A DNA stretch of 64,000 nt from Bin80 sp965208025 (GTDB lineage Bacteria > Bacteroidota > Rhodothermia > Rhodothermales > Bin80): assembly GCA_965208025.1 (NCBI GenBank), contig OZ242302.1, positions 1,674,001 to 1,738,000 on the forward strand, in the 5' to 3' direction. The translations under genes were made by a program, and so were the position numbers. The stretch's first letter is position 1; each line of letters starts with the position of its first letter. Of this stretch, positions 28,543 through 37,386 are shown piece after piece. The notes under the pieces were generated by a model. That model saw only the letters and a list, made by a program, of their open reading frames with translations. It searched no databases and was not told the origin of the DNA.

Positions 28543-28544
28543 CT

Positions 28545-28736
28545 TCACGGCAAATCTCGCCAGTGGGCATCTTCAATCTCGTATTCATGGCCAAACTCGT
28601 CATGAGTCGTCGGTCTCCGACGACTTTGTTTGGGTTCAGTCGGACGACCTATCTTGATGACCCTGAACAAACGCCAAATAGCTCTCAGGACAAGATACCC
28701 AATGAACATCAATAAAACGCTTGTGATTGGACTCAT
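28545..28736 (-). CDS. small membrane protein
   Basis: A 63-aa protein starting at the ATG at 28736 (upstream TTG and GTG codons are in frame). Residues 1-21 (MSPITSVLLMFIGYLVLRAI) form one transmembrane helix; a basic juxtamembrane stretch (RLFRVIKIGRP, SRRRP) and an acidic tail (DEFGHEYEIED) follow. This design is common in small Bacteroidota membrane proteins such as the DUF4834 group, which I only suspect. It converges with the TonB-type gene, stop to stop with a 2-bp gap. Confidence 0.55.
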   Translation of the reverse strand: MSPITSVLLMFIGYLVLRAIWRLFRVIKIGRPTEPKQSRRRPTTHDEFGHEYEIEDAHWRDLP

Positions 28737-28742
28737 CACCAA

Positions 28743-29093
28743 CAGTCATTCTTGCTATGAACACCAAACTCCACAGGCTTTCTCAGGCATTGCGATAAAA
28801 AATGGTCAAACTCCATTCATTCACTCCTATTTGTTGATTGAATTATGAATATCTGTTTTATTTAAGTGACACTCCAGACCGCTTTGCATCTAGTGGCTTC
28901 AGGACACAACAATAAACCGCGCCTCATCAGCCACATACTAAACTATCTTTGAGTACCCCACAAGACATATCATACTCCGGACATAGTCCACAGAAATATT
29001 CGACATCAACATCCATGCGTTAATGCGAGAACCAGCAAGACTCAATTGCTTTCATAAAAGTAACTTTTCTTTGGTAATGAATCAGGGGGATGA
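28743..29093. other. 350-bp intergenic region
   Basis: Nothing recognisable beyond short chance frames; it separates the small membrane protein from the end of the NYN gene. Confidence 0.4.
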
Positions 29094-29999
29094 TTAGATC
29101 TTCCGTACCTCAATCGCAGGGGGGCCTTTGCCTTCTTCGGGGGGATCTGTGGAGAGAATATATTCTACTTGGTCATCAACTTGTAGATCATTGAATTCTC
29201 CATTGACGACCACTGAATGGTGGAAGAATGTATTATTCCCATCCTTCCAGTTCGGCTTGATGAATCCGTAGCCACCTTGTAGATTTATAATTTTCCCCTG
29301 CAGTCTATATTCCTTATCATAATCTTTGTCTGGGTAGGATGATACCGTTACAGAGGGTTTTAGAAAAAGATCATCCAAGCCCTTATCATGCTGTCGGGAG
29401 AGATCATCAATAATTTTGTCCATCAGAACAGGATAGGTGACCGCATCAATCAAGTCTTGGGAGGTCTTGGTTGATTTTCTATTTGCTCGCCGATCAACGT
29501 ACTCAATATCCCATGCAAGTAGCATCACTCGTATACCTAAAGTATTCAATTTTCGCACGAGTGGTAAATAGTCTGCGTCACCCGTAATCAATACACATAT
29601 ATCATATCTCTTAGAGATAGCCAGATCAAAAGCTTCAAGGGAAAGCCAGACATCAATCCCCTTTTCGCCTGAAGAGGGGCGAAGGGGAAGAAAGTGAGCC
29701 GTGACCCCTTCGCTGATTAATACATCTTCAAACTTACGCTCATTCAGTAGGAGATTCTGCTCCTCCGCCTCAAGAGCGGAGATTCGTCCCCTGAAATAAT
29801 GCGCATCTACGATTCGGCAGAATTTGGGGTTCACACCTTCTCGCTCAGCAACAAGCTCACAAACAAATTTATGAAGTCCCGAGATATTGATTCTTGCCCT
29901 TCGGTGATGGAAGTAATTATAGTAGTCACTGACATGCTTAAAGTGCATTCCATCATAGAATACAACTATACTAGTCAAACGAGCGTCTCTGGATTGCAT
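29094..29999 (-). CDS. NYN-domain RNase-like protein fused to a cold-shock-type domain
   Basis: The 301-aa protein joins two modules. Residues about 8-195 are a NYN/LabA-like PIN-fold domain with the acidic positions in VVFYDGMHFKH, GEKGIDVWLSLEAFDLA and CVLITGDADYLPLVRKL; PIN/NYN enzymes cut RNA with these residues and a metal ion. After a linker, residues about 230-300 form an OB-fold cold-shock-like domain (LQGKIINLQGGYGFIKPNWK, NTFFHHSVVV, LQVDDQVEYIL), expected to bind single-stranded nucleic acid. The combination suggests an RNA-targeting nuclease. No partner gene adjoins it. Activity is inferred from motifs only. Confidence 0.85.
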   Translation of the reverse strand: MQSRDARLTSIVVFYDGMHFKHVSDYYNYFHHRRARINISGLHKFVCELVAEREGVNPKFCRIVDAHYFRGRISALEAEEQNLLLNERKFEDVLISEGVTAHFLPLRPSSGEKGIDVWLSLEAFDLAISKRYDICVLITGDADYLPLVRKLNTLGIRVMLLAWDIEYVDRRANRKSTKTSQDLIDAVTYPVLMDKIIDDLSRQHDKGLDDLFLKPSVTVSSYPDKDYDKEYRLQGKIINLQGGYGFIKPNWKDGNNTFFHHSVVVNGEFNDLQVDDQVEYILSTDPPEEGKGPPAIEVRKI

Positions 30000-30557
30000 C
30001 TTCTATACCCCTGTGATCAAATTAACGTACGGAAACACTGCTGTGGTGTTCCTATCTCAAAGAATTATGGTTCAACGCATTGTACAATATCCCTTATCTT
30101 AGGTAAGAACTGAACAACGAAGAAAAGATCTGAATATCAATATCCTTCTGAAGGCACTATTTATTGACCAATACATCAAGATACACTTGATCCAACTCCT
30201 GTAGATCCGCATGTTGCAATAAGTGATCTTGCCAGTCTCAATATTGAGTGAGATGACCGCGGTTTTTTGAGAATCCTGATTTAGAACTGGCGGAGTTAGA
30301 TCGTAGAAAGAGAGCCTTTGGTAGAGATGCAGAGATCACGAACTTGGAGAACTCTATCCCAACCCGATCCAATTCTTTGGATTGCTTACCTATGCGGGCG
30401 GAACTTAACATAGATGTAATCCTGCCAAGTTACTTTCTGGTATAATTCTCTTTCTAAAATATAACCCCAACCAATGGGTATCCATACCCTCGTTACAAGC
30501 GGGCCTCCCCTCAATGGAATGGCTCATGAGGGCAGATCAATTAATGAAATCGTTCCA
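30000..30557. other. 558-bp intergenic region
   Basis: No gene or RNA recognised. The sequence between the start of the NYN gene and the end of the bacilliredoxin gene has only short frames. Confidence 0.4.
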
Positions 30558-31076
30558 CTATCGAATGATTGACCGAAATGAAGATGAAAGGGGGCTCTGA
30601 GCCAGGCCACCTACCGATTCGGGATTCGCAGGAACATCATCTATGGTCTCGTCTGTCCCACAAAATTGATCAAAAGCGGTAACCAGATCCTTGGCAATCG
30701 CCTCAGCACTCCGACCTTCTATGTGTCTACGCTCAATAACATATGCCACATCGCCCCCCTTAATGAGTGCGATGAATGGAGAAGAAGGAGGAATCCCCAC
30801 CATTAAATTACGCGCGGCGGAGGTTGCCTCAAGATCCTGACCTGCGAAAACGGTCGCCAGCCGATCTGGCTGAGATGAATGCTGCAACGCCAATCCAACG
30901 GCTGGACGGGCCATGGCCGCAGCGCAACCGCACACAGAGTTAATGACCAACAGCATCGTCTCATTTGGCTCCATATTAAATGCTGCATGTACCTGCTCCG
31001 ATGTTTTCAACTCCTCAACACCCAGTCGGGTAAGTTCTTGACGCATGGGAAGCACAAGGTGTTCGGGATAAGGCAT
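30558..31076 (-). CDS. bacilliredoxin (BrxA/BrxB family)
   Basis: Bacilliredoxins (DUF1094, YphP/YqiW type) remove low-molecular-weight thiols from proteins or act as thiol-disulfide oxidoreductases. From the ATG at 31076 (MPYPEHLVLPMRQELTRLG) the product is 172 aa. The redox motif CGC is in VINSVCGCAAAMARPA, a thioredoxin-fold core follows (RLATVFAGQDLEATSAAR), and SSPFIALIKGG precedes the IEGRSAEAIAKDL helix. The longer frame from 31193 would add 39 residues that overlap the region before the divergent gene and is rejected. The last twenty residues are a family-atypical tail. Confidence 0.88.
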   Translation of the reverse strand: MPYPEHLVLPMRQELTRLGVEELKTSEQVHAAFNMEPNETMLLVINSVCGCAAAMARPAVGLALQHSSQPDRLATVFAGQDLEATSAARNLMVGIPPSSPFIALIKGGDVAYVIERRHIEGRSAEAIAKDLVTAFDQFCGTDETIDDVPANPESVGGLAQSPLSSSFRSIIR

Positions 31077-31181
31077 AGATGAATAAATTGTTAGAGTGAA
31101 CAGAAATATGTAGTTGAGTGTACGATACAGAGTTAACCTTGATCCGTAAGCAAGGTTTTGGAAACCCTGCCGCTTCATCCT

Positions 31182-31769
31182 ATGGAAATTCACACGTTGC
31201 GCATACCAATTGCTTTCCTGTGTGCTGTTTGTCTTGTTGGTTGTGGTCAGTCACGCCAACTCAATCCTCCGTCATCCTCTTTATTGACAAGCAGTAACTC
31301 TGCACATGCCGTGACTCCGCCTGCACATATTGAGCCCGAACTACGAGCGTTTGCCGAATCATGGAGTGGAACTCCTCATTTGGAGGGTGGAAGCTCTAAG
31401 TCAGGCATAGATGCTTCTGGGCTTGTCATGATCATTGCAGAGCAGATTCTGGGAACCCCACTTCCACATTCTACCGCTCGGCAACTTGGATTCGGGCTAG
31501 AAGTTGAACGGCGTTTTCTGATTCCGGGGGATATTGTCTTTTTTCGACCGACAAGTATGCCACGACATGTGGGGGTTTATTTAGGCTCTCAGGAGTTTTT
31601 GCATTCTTGGCCAGACGGTGGAGTATCCATTGCCCGAATGGATGAGCCCTATTGGAACGGGGCCTATTGGGTCGGACGTCGACTTTTAGATCTTCTACCT
31701 ACTGATGATGCTCCTGCGACACCAGATGAACCTCCACCACTTCCACCAAAACGACGTGTGGGGTGGTAG
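31182..31769 (+). CDS. NlpC/P60-like lipoprotein lacking the catalytic cysteine
   Basis: The product (195 aa from the ATG at 31182) has a lipoprotein signal ending in the lipobox LVGC, then a linker and an NlpC/P60 fold of the peptidoglycan-endopeptidase type. The family motif GxDCSGLV reads GIDASGLV here, with GCT (Ala) where the nucleophile Cys should be. The His position is kept in RHVGVYLG, and EFLHSW and GAYWVGRRLL match the rest of the fold. The protein should therefore not hydrolyse peptide links and may bind muropeptides or regulate another enzyme. A proline-rich tail (PDEPPPLPPKRR) ends it. greA follows 21 bp downstream. Confidence 0.85.
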   Translation: MEIHTLRIPIAFLCAVCLVGCGQSRQLNPPSSSLLTSSNSAHAVTPPAHIEPELRAFAESWSGTPHLEGGSSKSGIDASGLVMIIAEQILGTPLPHSTARQLGFGLEVERRFLIPGDIVFFRPTSMPRHVGVYLGSQEFLHSWPDGGVSIARMDEPYWNGAYWVGRRLLDLLPTDDAPATPDEPPPLPPKRRVGW

Positions 31770-31790
31770 CTAACTTAAACTTACCACCAA

Positions 31791-32267
31791 ATGCCTGTTT
31801 ACCTTACCGAAAAAGCTCTGAATAAACTCAAATCGGATATTCATCATGCCCGTACCGTGGAACGCAAACGCATATCAAATGAAATTGCCGATGCCCGATC
31901 GCATGGTGACCTGTCAGAAAACGCTGAGTACGATGCCGCCAAGGAAGCCCAAGGAAAACTTGAAGCCCGAATTGCCCAGATGGAAAATACCCTGGCCGAA
32001 GCTCGTATTCTCAACGAAGACCAAGTAGATACTTCAAAGGTTCGTATCCTGTCTACGGTACGGTATCAGAATACGAGAACCGGTGCTGAAAAGGTAGTTA
32101 CCTTAGTCTCTGCACCCGAGGCAGATGTATCAATGGGACGTATTCCTATCACCAGCCCCATCGGGAAAGGACTGCTCGGAAAAGGCGTAGGTGATGAAGC
32201 GACCATCCATGTTCCTGCAGGAGAGTTACAACTCAAAATCTTGGAGATCACGCGTGATGGGCATTAA
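31791..32267 (+). CDS. greA: transcription elongation factor GreA
   Basis: GreA enters the RNA polymerase secondary channel and stimulates cleavage of backtracked RNA. The N-terminal coiled coil carries the acidic tip in SHGDLSENAEYDAAKEAQ; the C-terminal FKBP-like domain includes ISTSPIGKGLLGK-like sequence (ITSPIGKGLLGKGVGDEATI) and VPAGELQLKILEI. At 158 aa the length is standard. It probably shares a transcript with the preceding lipoprotein gene. Confidence 0.95.
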   Translation: MPVYLTEKALNKLKSDIHHARTVERKRISNEIADARSHGDLSENAEYDAAKEAQGKLEARIAQMENTLAEARILNEDQVDTSKVRILSTVRYQNTRTGAEKVVTLVSAPEADVSMGRIPITSPIGKGLLGKGVGDEATIHVPAGELQLKILEITRDGH

Positions 32268-32604
32268 CTGTCCTGCACCGTGACACGCAGACGTGGGATA
32301 GGAAAACAAGAAGTTAATCTTGCACTGGTAGCCTGTGCCCAACACACCGTCCGAATATCATCTCCTTGCCCTGGGCCAGATAATGGGTTTCCACAAATTC
32401 TTTCGGAAGGTTACGGATTGCTCTGTGTATTGATGTTCCGTTCTGTTAAATGAATATCATTCTCACATTGTGGATCATACTTTTCCTCTCCAATCCCCTG
32501 AGACAGATTCAGCCTTAAGGTCTTGATCTGGTACCGTTGGAGTTTATAGAATTCGTGCCTCGGTTCACAAGATCCAGTAGTTCTGACCTTGATGAAGCGA
32601 TTCC
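32268..32604. other. 337-bp intergenic region between convergent genes
   Basis: No gene seen between the greA stop and the end of the FAH-family gene, and no clear bidirectional terminator. Confidence 0.4.
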
Positions 32605-33258
32605 TCAGTCAATTGTGACCTCTAATGACGGCAGTTGATTGCTCGTGGCTAAAAGCCGATCCCCTTGATGGACTTGACTTACTCCCTCTGGTGTTCCCGT
32701 AAACAGAAGGTCTCCTCGCTCCAGTGTGAAAATTTTAGAACAGTAAGAGATTAAGTAGGCCACCGAAAAAATCATGTCTTTTGTGTGACCATCCTGTCTG
32801 ATCATCCCATTCACAGTTAATGACATGGATATCTCCTGAGGATCTCCCACCTCGGATGCTGTAATCAACTCCCCCAAGGGAGCAAACGTGTCAAAGCCCT
32901 TTGCGACACTCCATGGATCCCCTTTTTTCTTGGCACCCAACTGTAAATCACGGGCGGTCATATCTAACCCGACTGCATAAGCTGCAACATGATCAAGACT
33001 GGATTCTACTGGAATATTTTTAGCCTGCCGCCCAATCATTGCAACGAGTTCCACTTCATGGTGTACCTCCGAAGTCATGGGAGGAATCTGAACCGACTGG
33101 GGAGGCCGTATGATGGCGGTAGGGGGTTTGAGAAAAATTATTGGTGCTTGTGGAACGGGAGCATTCATCTCTGCTGCATGTCGGGCGTAGTTTTGGCCAA
33201 CACAGAGAACCTTTCCTACCTGCAGATGCTCCTTTGTGAATGGATCAGTCAAAATCAT
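32605..33258 (-). CDS. fumarylacetoacetate hydrolase family enzyme
   Basis: FAH-family enzymes hydrolyse or decarboxylate beta-diketo acids; the closest functional types are acylpyruvase and oxaloacetate tautomerase/decarboxylase. The 217-aa chain has VGKVLCVGQNYARHAAEM, PIIFLKPPTAII, and the metal-binding carboxylates of HHEVELVAMIG and AAYAVGLDMTARDLQ. GDPWSVAKGFDTFAPLG and GDLLFTGTPEGVSQV are also conserved. It is a minimal single-domain FAH. Exact substrate cannot be told. It is divergent from rplU. Confidence 0.88.
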   Translation of the reverse strand: MILTDPFTKEHLQVGKVLCVGQNYARHAAEMNAPVPQAPIIFLKPPTAIIRPPQSVQIPPMTSEVHHEVELVAMIGRQAKNIPVESSLDHVAAYAVGLDMTARDLQLGAKKKGDPWSVAKGFDTFAPLGELITASEVGDPQEISMSLTVNGMIRQDGHTKDMIFSVAYLISYCSKIFTLERGDLLFTGTPEGVSQVHQGDRLLATSNQLPSLEVTID

Positions 33259-33346
33259 CTTTCGAATTGAAACAAATTATCTGTGCCCGCATACCAGTGG
33301 GCTGTTGAAAAATTAGCGCAGTTCGTCGCTCCTCAATTACTAGCAA

Positions 33347-33673
33347 ATGTTTGCAGTCGTCAATATCAGCGGAAAGCAATTCCGAGTATCTGAAGAAGAT
33401 ACGTTATTTATTCCCTACGCCGCTAACGCGAAGGAGGGAGATACCCTTCATTTTCCTGAAGTGCTTCTCGTTGCTGATCAGGAAGACGTAAAAGTAGGGA
33501 GACCTCATGTTGCTGGTGCGCAGGTTGTCGGTGAGGTAATTCAACATGTTAGAGGAGACAAGATCATCGTCTTCAAGAAAAAACGCCGCAAGCGCTACAA
33601 GGTGAAACATGGTCATCGTCAACGGTATACCCAAATCCGTATCTCATCTCTTTCCACGGGTGAATCAAACTAA
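33347..33673 (+). CDS. rplU: 50S ribosomal protein L21
   Basis: L21 binds 23S rRNA. The start MFAVVNISGKQFRVSEEDTL is canonical, followed by VLLVADQEDVKVGRPHVAGA and the basic FKKKRRKRYKVKHGHRQ segment that contacts rRNA. The 108-aa length is normal. rpmA follows after 6 bp, the usual order. Confidence 0.97.
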   Translation: MFAVVNISGKQFRVSEEDTLFIPYAANAKEGDTLHFPEVLLVADQEDVKVGRPHVAGAQVVGEVIQHVRGDKIIVFKKKRRKRYKVKHGHRQRYTQIRISSLSTGESN

Positions 33674-33679
33674 CAAGTT

Positions 33680-33943
33680 ATGGCACATAAGAAAGGATTA
33701 GGCTCCACTAAGAATGGTCGTGACTCCAAGCCCAAGATGCTTGGGGTTAAAGTTTATGCAGGCCAACATATTTTAGCTGGTGGGATCATCGTACGCCAGC
33801 GAGGTACACGAATCCATCCAGGATCCAACGTCGGTCGAGGCGGAGATGATACACTCTATGCCCGTACAGAGGGCGTGGTTCGGTTTGTAAATGGACGTAA
33901 AAATCGTAAAGTGGTCTATGTTGATCCTGTTGTATCGGCCTGA
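33680..33943 (+). CDS. rpmA: 50S ribosomal protein L27
   Basis: L27 reaches toward the peptidyl-transferase centre. MAHKKGLGSTKNGRDSKPK is the family N-terminus, without the cleavable extension of Firmicutes, and IVRQRGTRIHPGSNVGRGGD is the conserved core. It is cotranscribed with rplU; obgE is not the next gene, which here is the ppiD-like chaperone. Confidence 0.97.
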   Translation: MAHKKGLGSTKNGRDSKPKMLGVKVYAGQHILAGGIIVRQRGTRIHPGSNVGRGGDDTLYARTEGVVRFVNGRKNRKVVYVDPVVSA

Positions 33944-34011
33944 TTCATCGTAGACTTTTTTGCCCTCTTGGTTTGACGCATTGTTACTGTCCTTAACGTT
34001 CTATCTTCCTG

Positions 34012-36108
34012 ATGGGTACAATGAATCGTATGCGGGAAAACACAGGGGTCATCCTGTGGATTCTCGTTCTTTCCTTTGGTGGTCTTTGGGTTCTCCAAGA
34101 CTCCGGAGTTTTTGATACGATTGGTGCTGATCCTCTCGGGAAGGTTATCGTGGTTGATGGAGATCCAATCACACGGGATGTATATCGCCGACAACTGGAT
34201 GCTCAACTTGAACAAGTACGGCGTGCCAACAATGGCAATGTTCCGCCTCAACAGTTGGAAGCGGAACGTGAGCGAGTATTTAATGCTCTGGTTGAGAACA
34301 AGCTACGTGAACGTGTCATGGACGAAATCGGTGTGACTGTCAGTGATACCGAGGTCCGTAATCTGATTGTAGGTGAGAACCCGCATTGGGTTGTCCGACA
34401 AAATTTTTCCGATGGGCAAGGCGGAATTAATCGTGCGGTCTTGCAGAGCGTGATTGATGATCCAGCCCAGACCCAGTCCCTGATCCAGCTTGAGCAATTT
34501 ATACGACTTGAACGGCGTGAACAACGCTTGAATCAACTATTAGAGTCTTCTGTGCGCCTCTCAGAAGCTGATGCCCATGCACTTTGGAATCTTGAAGAAA
34601 AGCGCGCAGATGCCGAGTTTTTCTTTCTCAGGTATGCTGATGTAGCCGACTCGCTTGCACCCGTTACTGACCGAGAAGTGCGCGAGTATTACAACGACCA
34701 TCGCGAAGACTATGCCACCGAGAAATTATTCTCCGTACAGATTGGCTCCCTCTCACGTCTCCCTTCCCAAGAGGATACCCTTGATATCTTCCAGGAAATT
34801 GAGCGATTGCGACCGGAGTTTGAGTCAACAGACAATGACTCACTCTTCCTTGCCCAGTCTGCCAGCGATGCAGTATGGTCAGACAATTTTGTTGGTGCTT
34901 CGTCGTTGTCAGCCGAAGAATTGAATGTGCTCTTTGAACAGAATACTTCGCCCCAAGGAGGAGATATTGTTGGGCCAATTATCGTGAATGGACAGGCACA
35001 ATTAATTAAGGTTGTTGACACCCGCCCCTCCGAAGAAAATCATGTCCGTGCTCGTCATATCCTCTTGAATGCGGATGATGATCCTGCTGCTGCTCGTGCC
35101 TCTCTACTTAACATTCGACGTCGGATTCAGAACGGCGAAGATTTTGCGGAGGTTGCAACTGAAATGAGTGATGACCCAGGAAGTGGATCAAATGGTGGAG
35201 ACCTCGGATGGTTTGGCCCTGGTCGAATGGTAGAGCCTTTTGAAAACGCCGCCTTTGAAGCCGAGATCGGCGAACTGGTTGGTCCCATCGAAACTGATTT
35301 TGGATTTCATCTGATTGAAGTAACCAACCGTGCCCTCGTGGATGTGCAATTGTCCAGATTAGCCTATTCCGTTGTTGTCTCCATCGCAACGCTGAGTGAA
35401 ATTCAGGACTCTCTGGAAGATTTAGGCTATTATGCCGAAGAACAAGGAGACTTTATATCTGAAGCTGAGCGACGTGACATCATGGTTGAGTCTCTCCAGA
35501 TTCAAGACGGTCAAACTGCAATTCCAGGATTTGGTCAAAGCTTTGCCGTTGAGGCATTCTTACAGGATGCAGATGTAGGAGATATTAGTCCAGTCATTGA
35601 ACTCAACGATGTGGCACTTGTCGTTCATGTAACTGATATTGAACCAGAGGGATACGAGCCGTTTGAAGACGTTGAAACCCAGGTACGACAACTCGCAATT
35701 CTTGACAAAAAGCGTGATTATCAAATCAACCGATTACAGTCTGCCTATGATTCAGGTGGATTTGATGGACTCGCCGATATACTTGGCTTTACACCGCAGA
35801 TTGCATATGATCTGTCATTCAATAATCCGATCATTAGTGGTATTGGGCGCGACTTTCAATTTATTGGTGCAGTCCTTGGACTGGACTCAGGGGAGGACTC
35901 TGGGGTGCTCGAGGGCGAGAATGGGGCGTATGTCATTCGTACGATCTCAGTTGAGGATCCCCCCGAGATTTCGGATGATGAACTTGAGGATCTATTGGCT
36001 GATCAGACCCGAGACCAACAGTCGCTTGTTCTTCGAAACTGGATTACCTCCCTGCGTGAATCGGCGAAAATTGAAGATCTTCGGACAGACCTGCTCCCCC
36101 TTCAATAA
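34012..36108 (+). CDS. PpiD/SurA-type peptidyl-prolyl isomerase chaperone
   Basis: A 698-aa membrane-anchored periplasmic folding factor. One N-terminal transmembrane helix (TGVILWILVLSFGGLWVL) is followed by a SurA_N-like helical chaperone region (about 40-200, with LEAERERVFNALVENKLRE). A canonical parvulin domain lies at about 343-442 (HVRARHILLNADDDPAAAR, FAEVATEMSDDPGSGSNGG, DLGWFGPGRMVEPFENAAF, DFGFHLIEVTNR). A second, more diverged parvulin-like segment may lie in the C-terminal 200 residues. The layout matches PpiD, which helps outer-membrane and secreted proteins emerging from the Sec translocon. Confidence 0.9.
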   Translation: MGTMNRMRENTGVILWILVLSFGGLWVLQDSGVFDTIGADPLGKVIVVDGDPITRDVYRRQLDAQLEQVRRANNGNVPPQQLEAERERVFNALVENKLRERVMDEIGVTVSDTEVRNLIVGENPHWVVRQNFSDGQGGINRAVLQSVIDDPAQTQSLIQLEQFIRLERREQRLNQLLESSVRLSEADAHALWNLEEKRADAEFFFLRYADVADSLAPVTDREVREYYNDHREDYATEKLFSVQIGSLSRLPSQEDTLDIFQEIERLRPEFESTDNDSLFLAQSASDAVWSDNFVGASSLSAEELNVLFEQNTSPQGGDIVGPIIVNGQAQLIKVVDTRPSEENHVRARHILLNADDDPAAARASLLNIRRRIQNGEDFAEVATEMSDDPGSGSNGGDLGWFGPGRMVEPFENAAFEAEIGELVGPIETDFGFHLIEVTNRALVDVQLSRLAYSVVVSIATLSEIQDSLEDLGYYAEEQGDFISEAERRDIMVESLQIQDGQTAIPGFGQSFAVEAFLQDADVGDISPVIELNDVALVVHVTDIEPEGYEPFEDVETQVRQLAILDKKRDYQINRLQSAYDSGGFDGLADILGFTPQIAYDLSFNNPIISGIGRDFQFIGAVLGLDSGEDSGVLEGENGAYVIRTISVEDPPEISDDELEDLLADQTRDQQSLVLRNWITSLRESAKIEDLRTDLLPLQ

Positions 36109-36209
36109 GCTTCGTACGCTTCTCTTTCATTCAGTGAATGTTGCCATCTTTGAATGGTCCCACATTGCCGTTCAAAGCAATTCAGGGTTCTTTTCCAGTT
36201 GATCAATCG

Positions 36210-37355
36210 TTAAATTGTGCTGAGGGCTTGTTCAAGATCTTCCAGAAGATCCTCTACATCTTCAATTCCAATGGATAAGCGAACTAGGCTATCGCGAATC
36301 CCCAATTTTGTTCGTTCCTCCTGTGTAAGTGCACCGTGCGACATGGTTGCGGGGTGACCGATCAGGCTTTCAACCCCTCCAAGGCTCTCCGCGAATGTGA
36401 AGACTTTGAGGGCGTGGAGAACCTTCCGTGTCTGTTCGGATGAGGATGTTTTGAGGATGGCTGATAGCATCCCCCCAAAATCTTTCATTTGTTTTGTTGC
36501 TATCCCATGACCAGGATCTGACTCTAATCCTGGATAATTCACGCGTGCTACCTTTGGATGACCATGAAGATAGGTCGCAACCCGGTGAGCATTCGCACAA
36601 TGACGCTCCATTCGGAGATGAAGAGTTTTTGTACCTCTGAGCACCAAAAAGCAATCCATTGGACCTGGAATCGCGCCGACACATTTCACCTGGAAACGTA
36701 GGTGATCAGCCCATTTGTCACTATTCGTACACACAACACCTCCGACAATATCGGAGTGACCGCCGAGATATTTTGTCGTAGAGTGAAGCACCAGATCTGC
36801 ACCCAGGGCAAGTGGATTCTGAAGATAGGGGGAGGCAAAGGTATTATCTACTACAACGGACGCATCAACGGACTGAGCACATGCAATGGTCGCACGAAGG
36901 TCAATGACTTGCATAAGTGGATTTGTTGGAGATTCAACCCAGAGAATTTTGGTCTCTGGCATGAGTGCCTTCTCTACGAACTCAATCTTTGTCAAGTTCG
37001 TAAAGGTCACCTTGATTCCCATGGGAGCAAGGACAAGCTTCAAAAAACGATAATTCCCACCGTACATGTCCTCGGAGGCAACAATATGATCCCCAGGACG
37101 CAGTGCACGGAGAATTCCGTCGGTTGCAGACATTCCAGATGCAAAAGCGATCCCGTGAGCGGCATCTTCCAGACTCGCCAGATTCTCTTCAAGCATAGTT
37201 CGCGTTGGGTTCGATGCGCGTCCATACTCGTACGAGGCCGTTTCGCCCTCGGCTGGCTGCTGGTAGGTTGATGTTTGATAGATGGGGGGCATGACCGAGC
37301 CAGTTGATGCGTCGGGTTTCTGGCCAGAGTGTACTGCCCGTGTGGCAAAATTCAT
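36210..37355 (-). CDS. Cys/Met metabolism PLP enzyme (cystathionine gamma-synthase/lyase type)
   Basis: The 381-aa protein is a transsulfuration-family PLP enzyme. Visible are YEYGRASNPTRTMLE, AFASGMSATDGILRAL, EDMYGGNYRF, VVVDNTFASPYLQNPL, the PLP-Lys in LHSTTKYLGGHSDIVGG, and the C-terminal SLGGVESLIGHPATMSH. The family includes cystathionine gamma-synthase, gamma-lyase and methionine gamma-lyase; the sequence alone does not settle which. It is the last gene of a run dapF, TPR lipoprotein, this gene, with 31 bp before it. Confidence 0.92.
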   Translation of the reverse strand: MNFATRAVHSGQKPDASTGSVMPPIYQTSTYQQPAEGETASYEYGRASNPTRTMLEENLASLEDAAHGIAFASGMSATDGILRALRPGDHIVASEDMYGGNYRFLKLVLAPMGIKVTFTNLTKIEFVEKALMPETKILWVESPTNPLMQVIDLRATIACAQSVDASVVVDNTFASPYLQNPLALGADLVLHSTTKYLGGHSDIVGGVVCTNSDKWADHLRFQVKCVGAIPGPMDCFLVLRGTKTLHLRMERHCANAHRVATYLHGHPKVARVNYPGLESDPGHGIATKQMKDFGGMLSAILKTSSSEQTRKVLHALKVFTFAESLGGVESLIGHPATMSHGALTQEERTKLGIRDSLVRLSIGIEDVEDLLEDLEQALSTI

Positions 37356-37386
37356 GTACTTAAATCAAAAATTTGATACGAATAGA

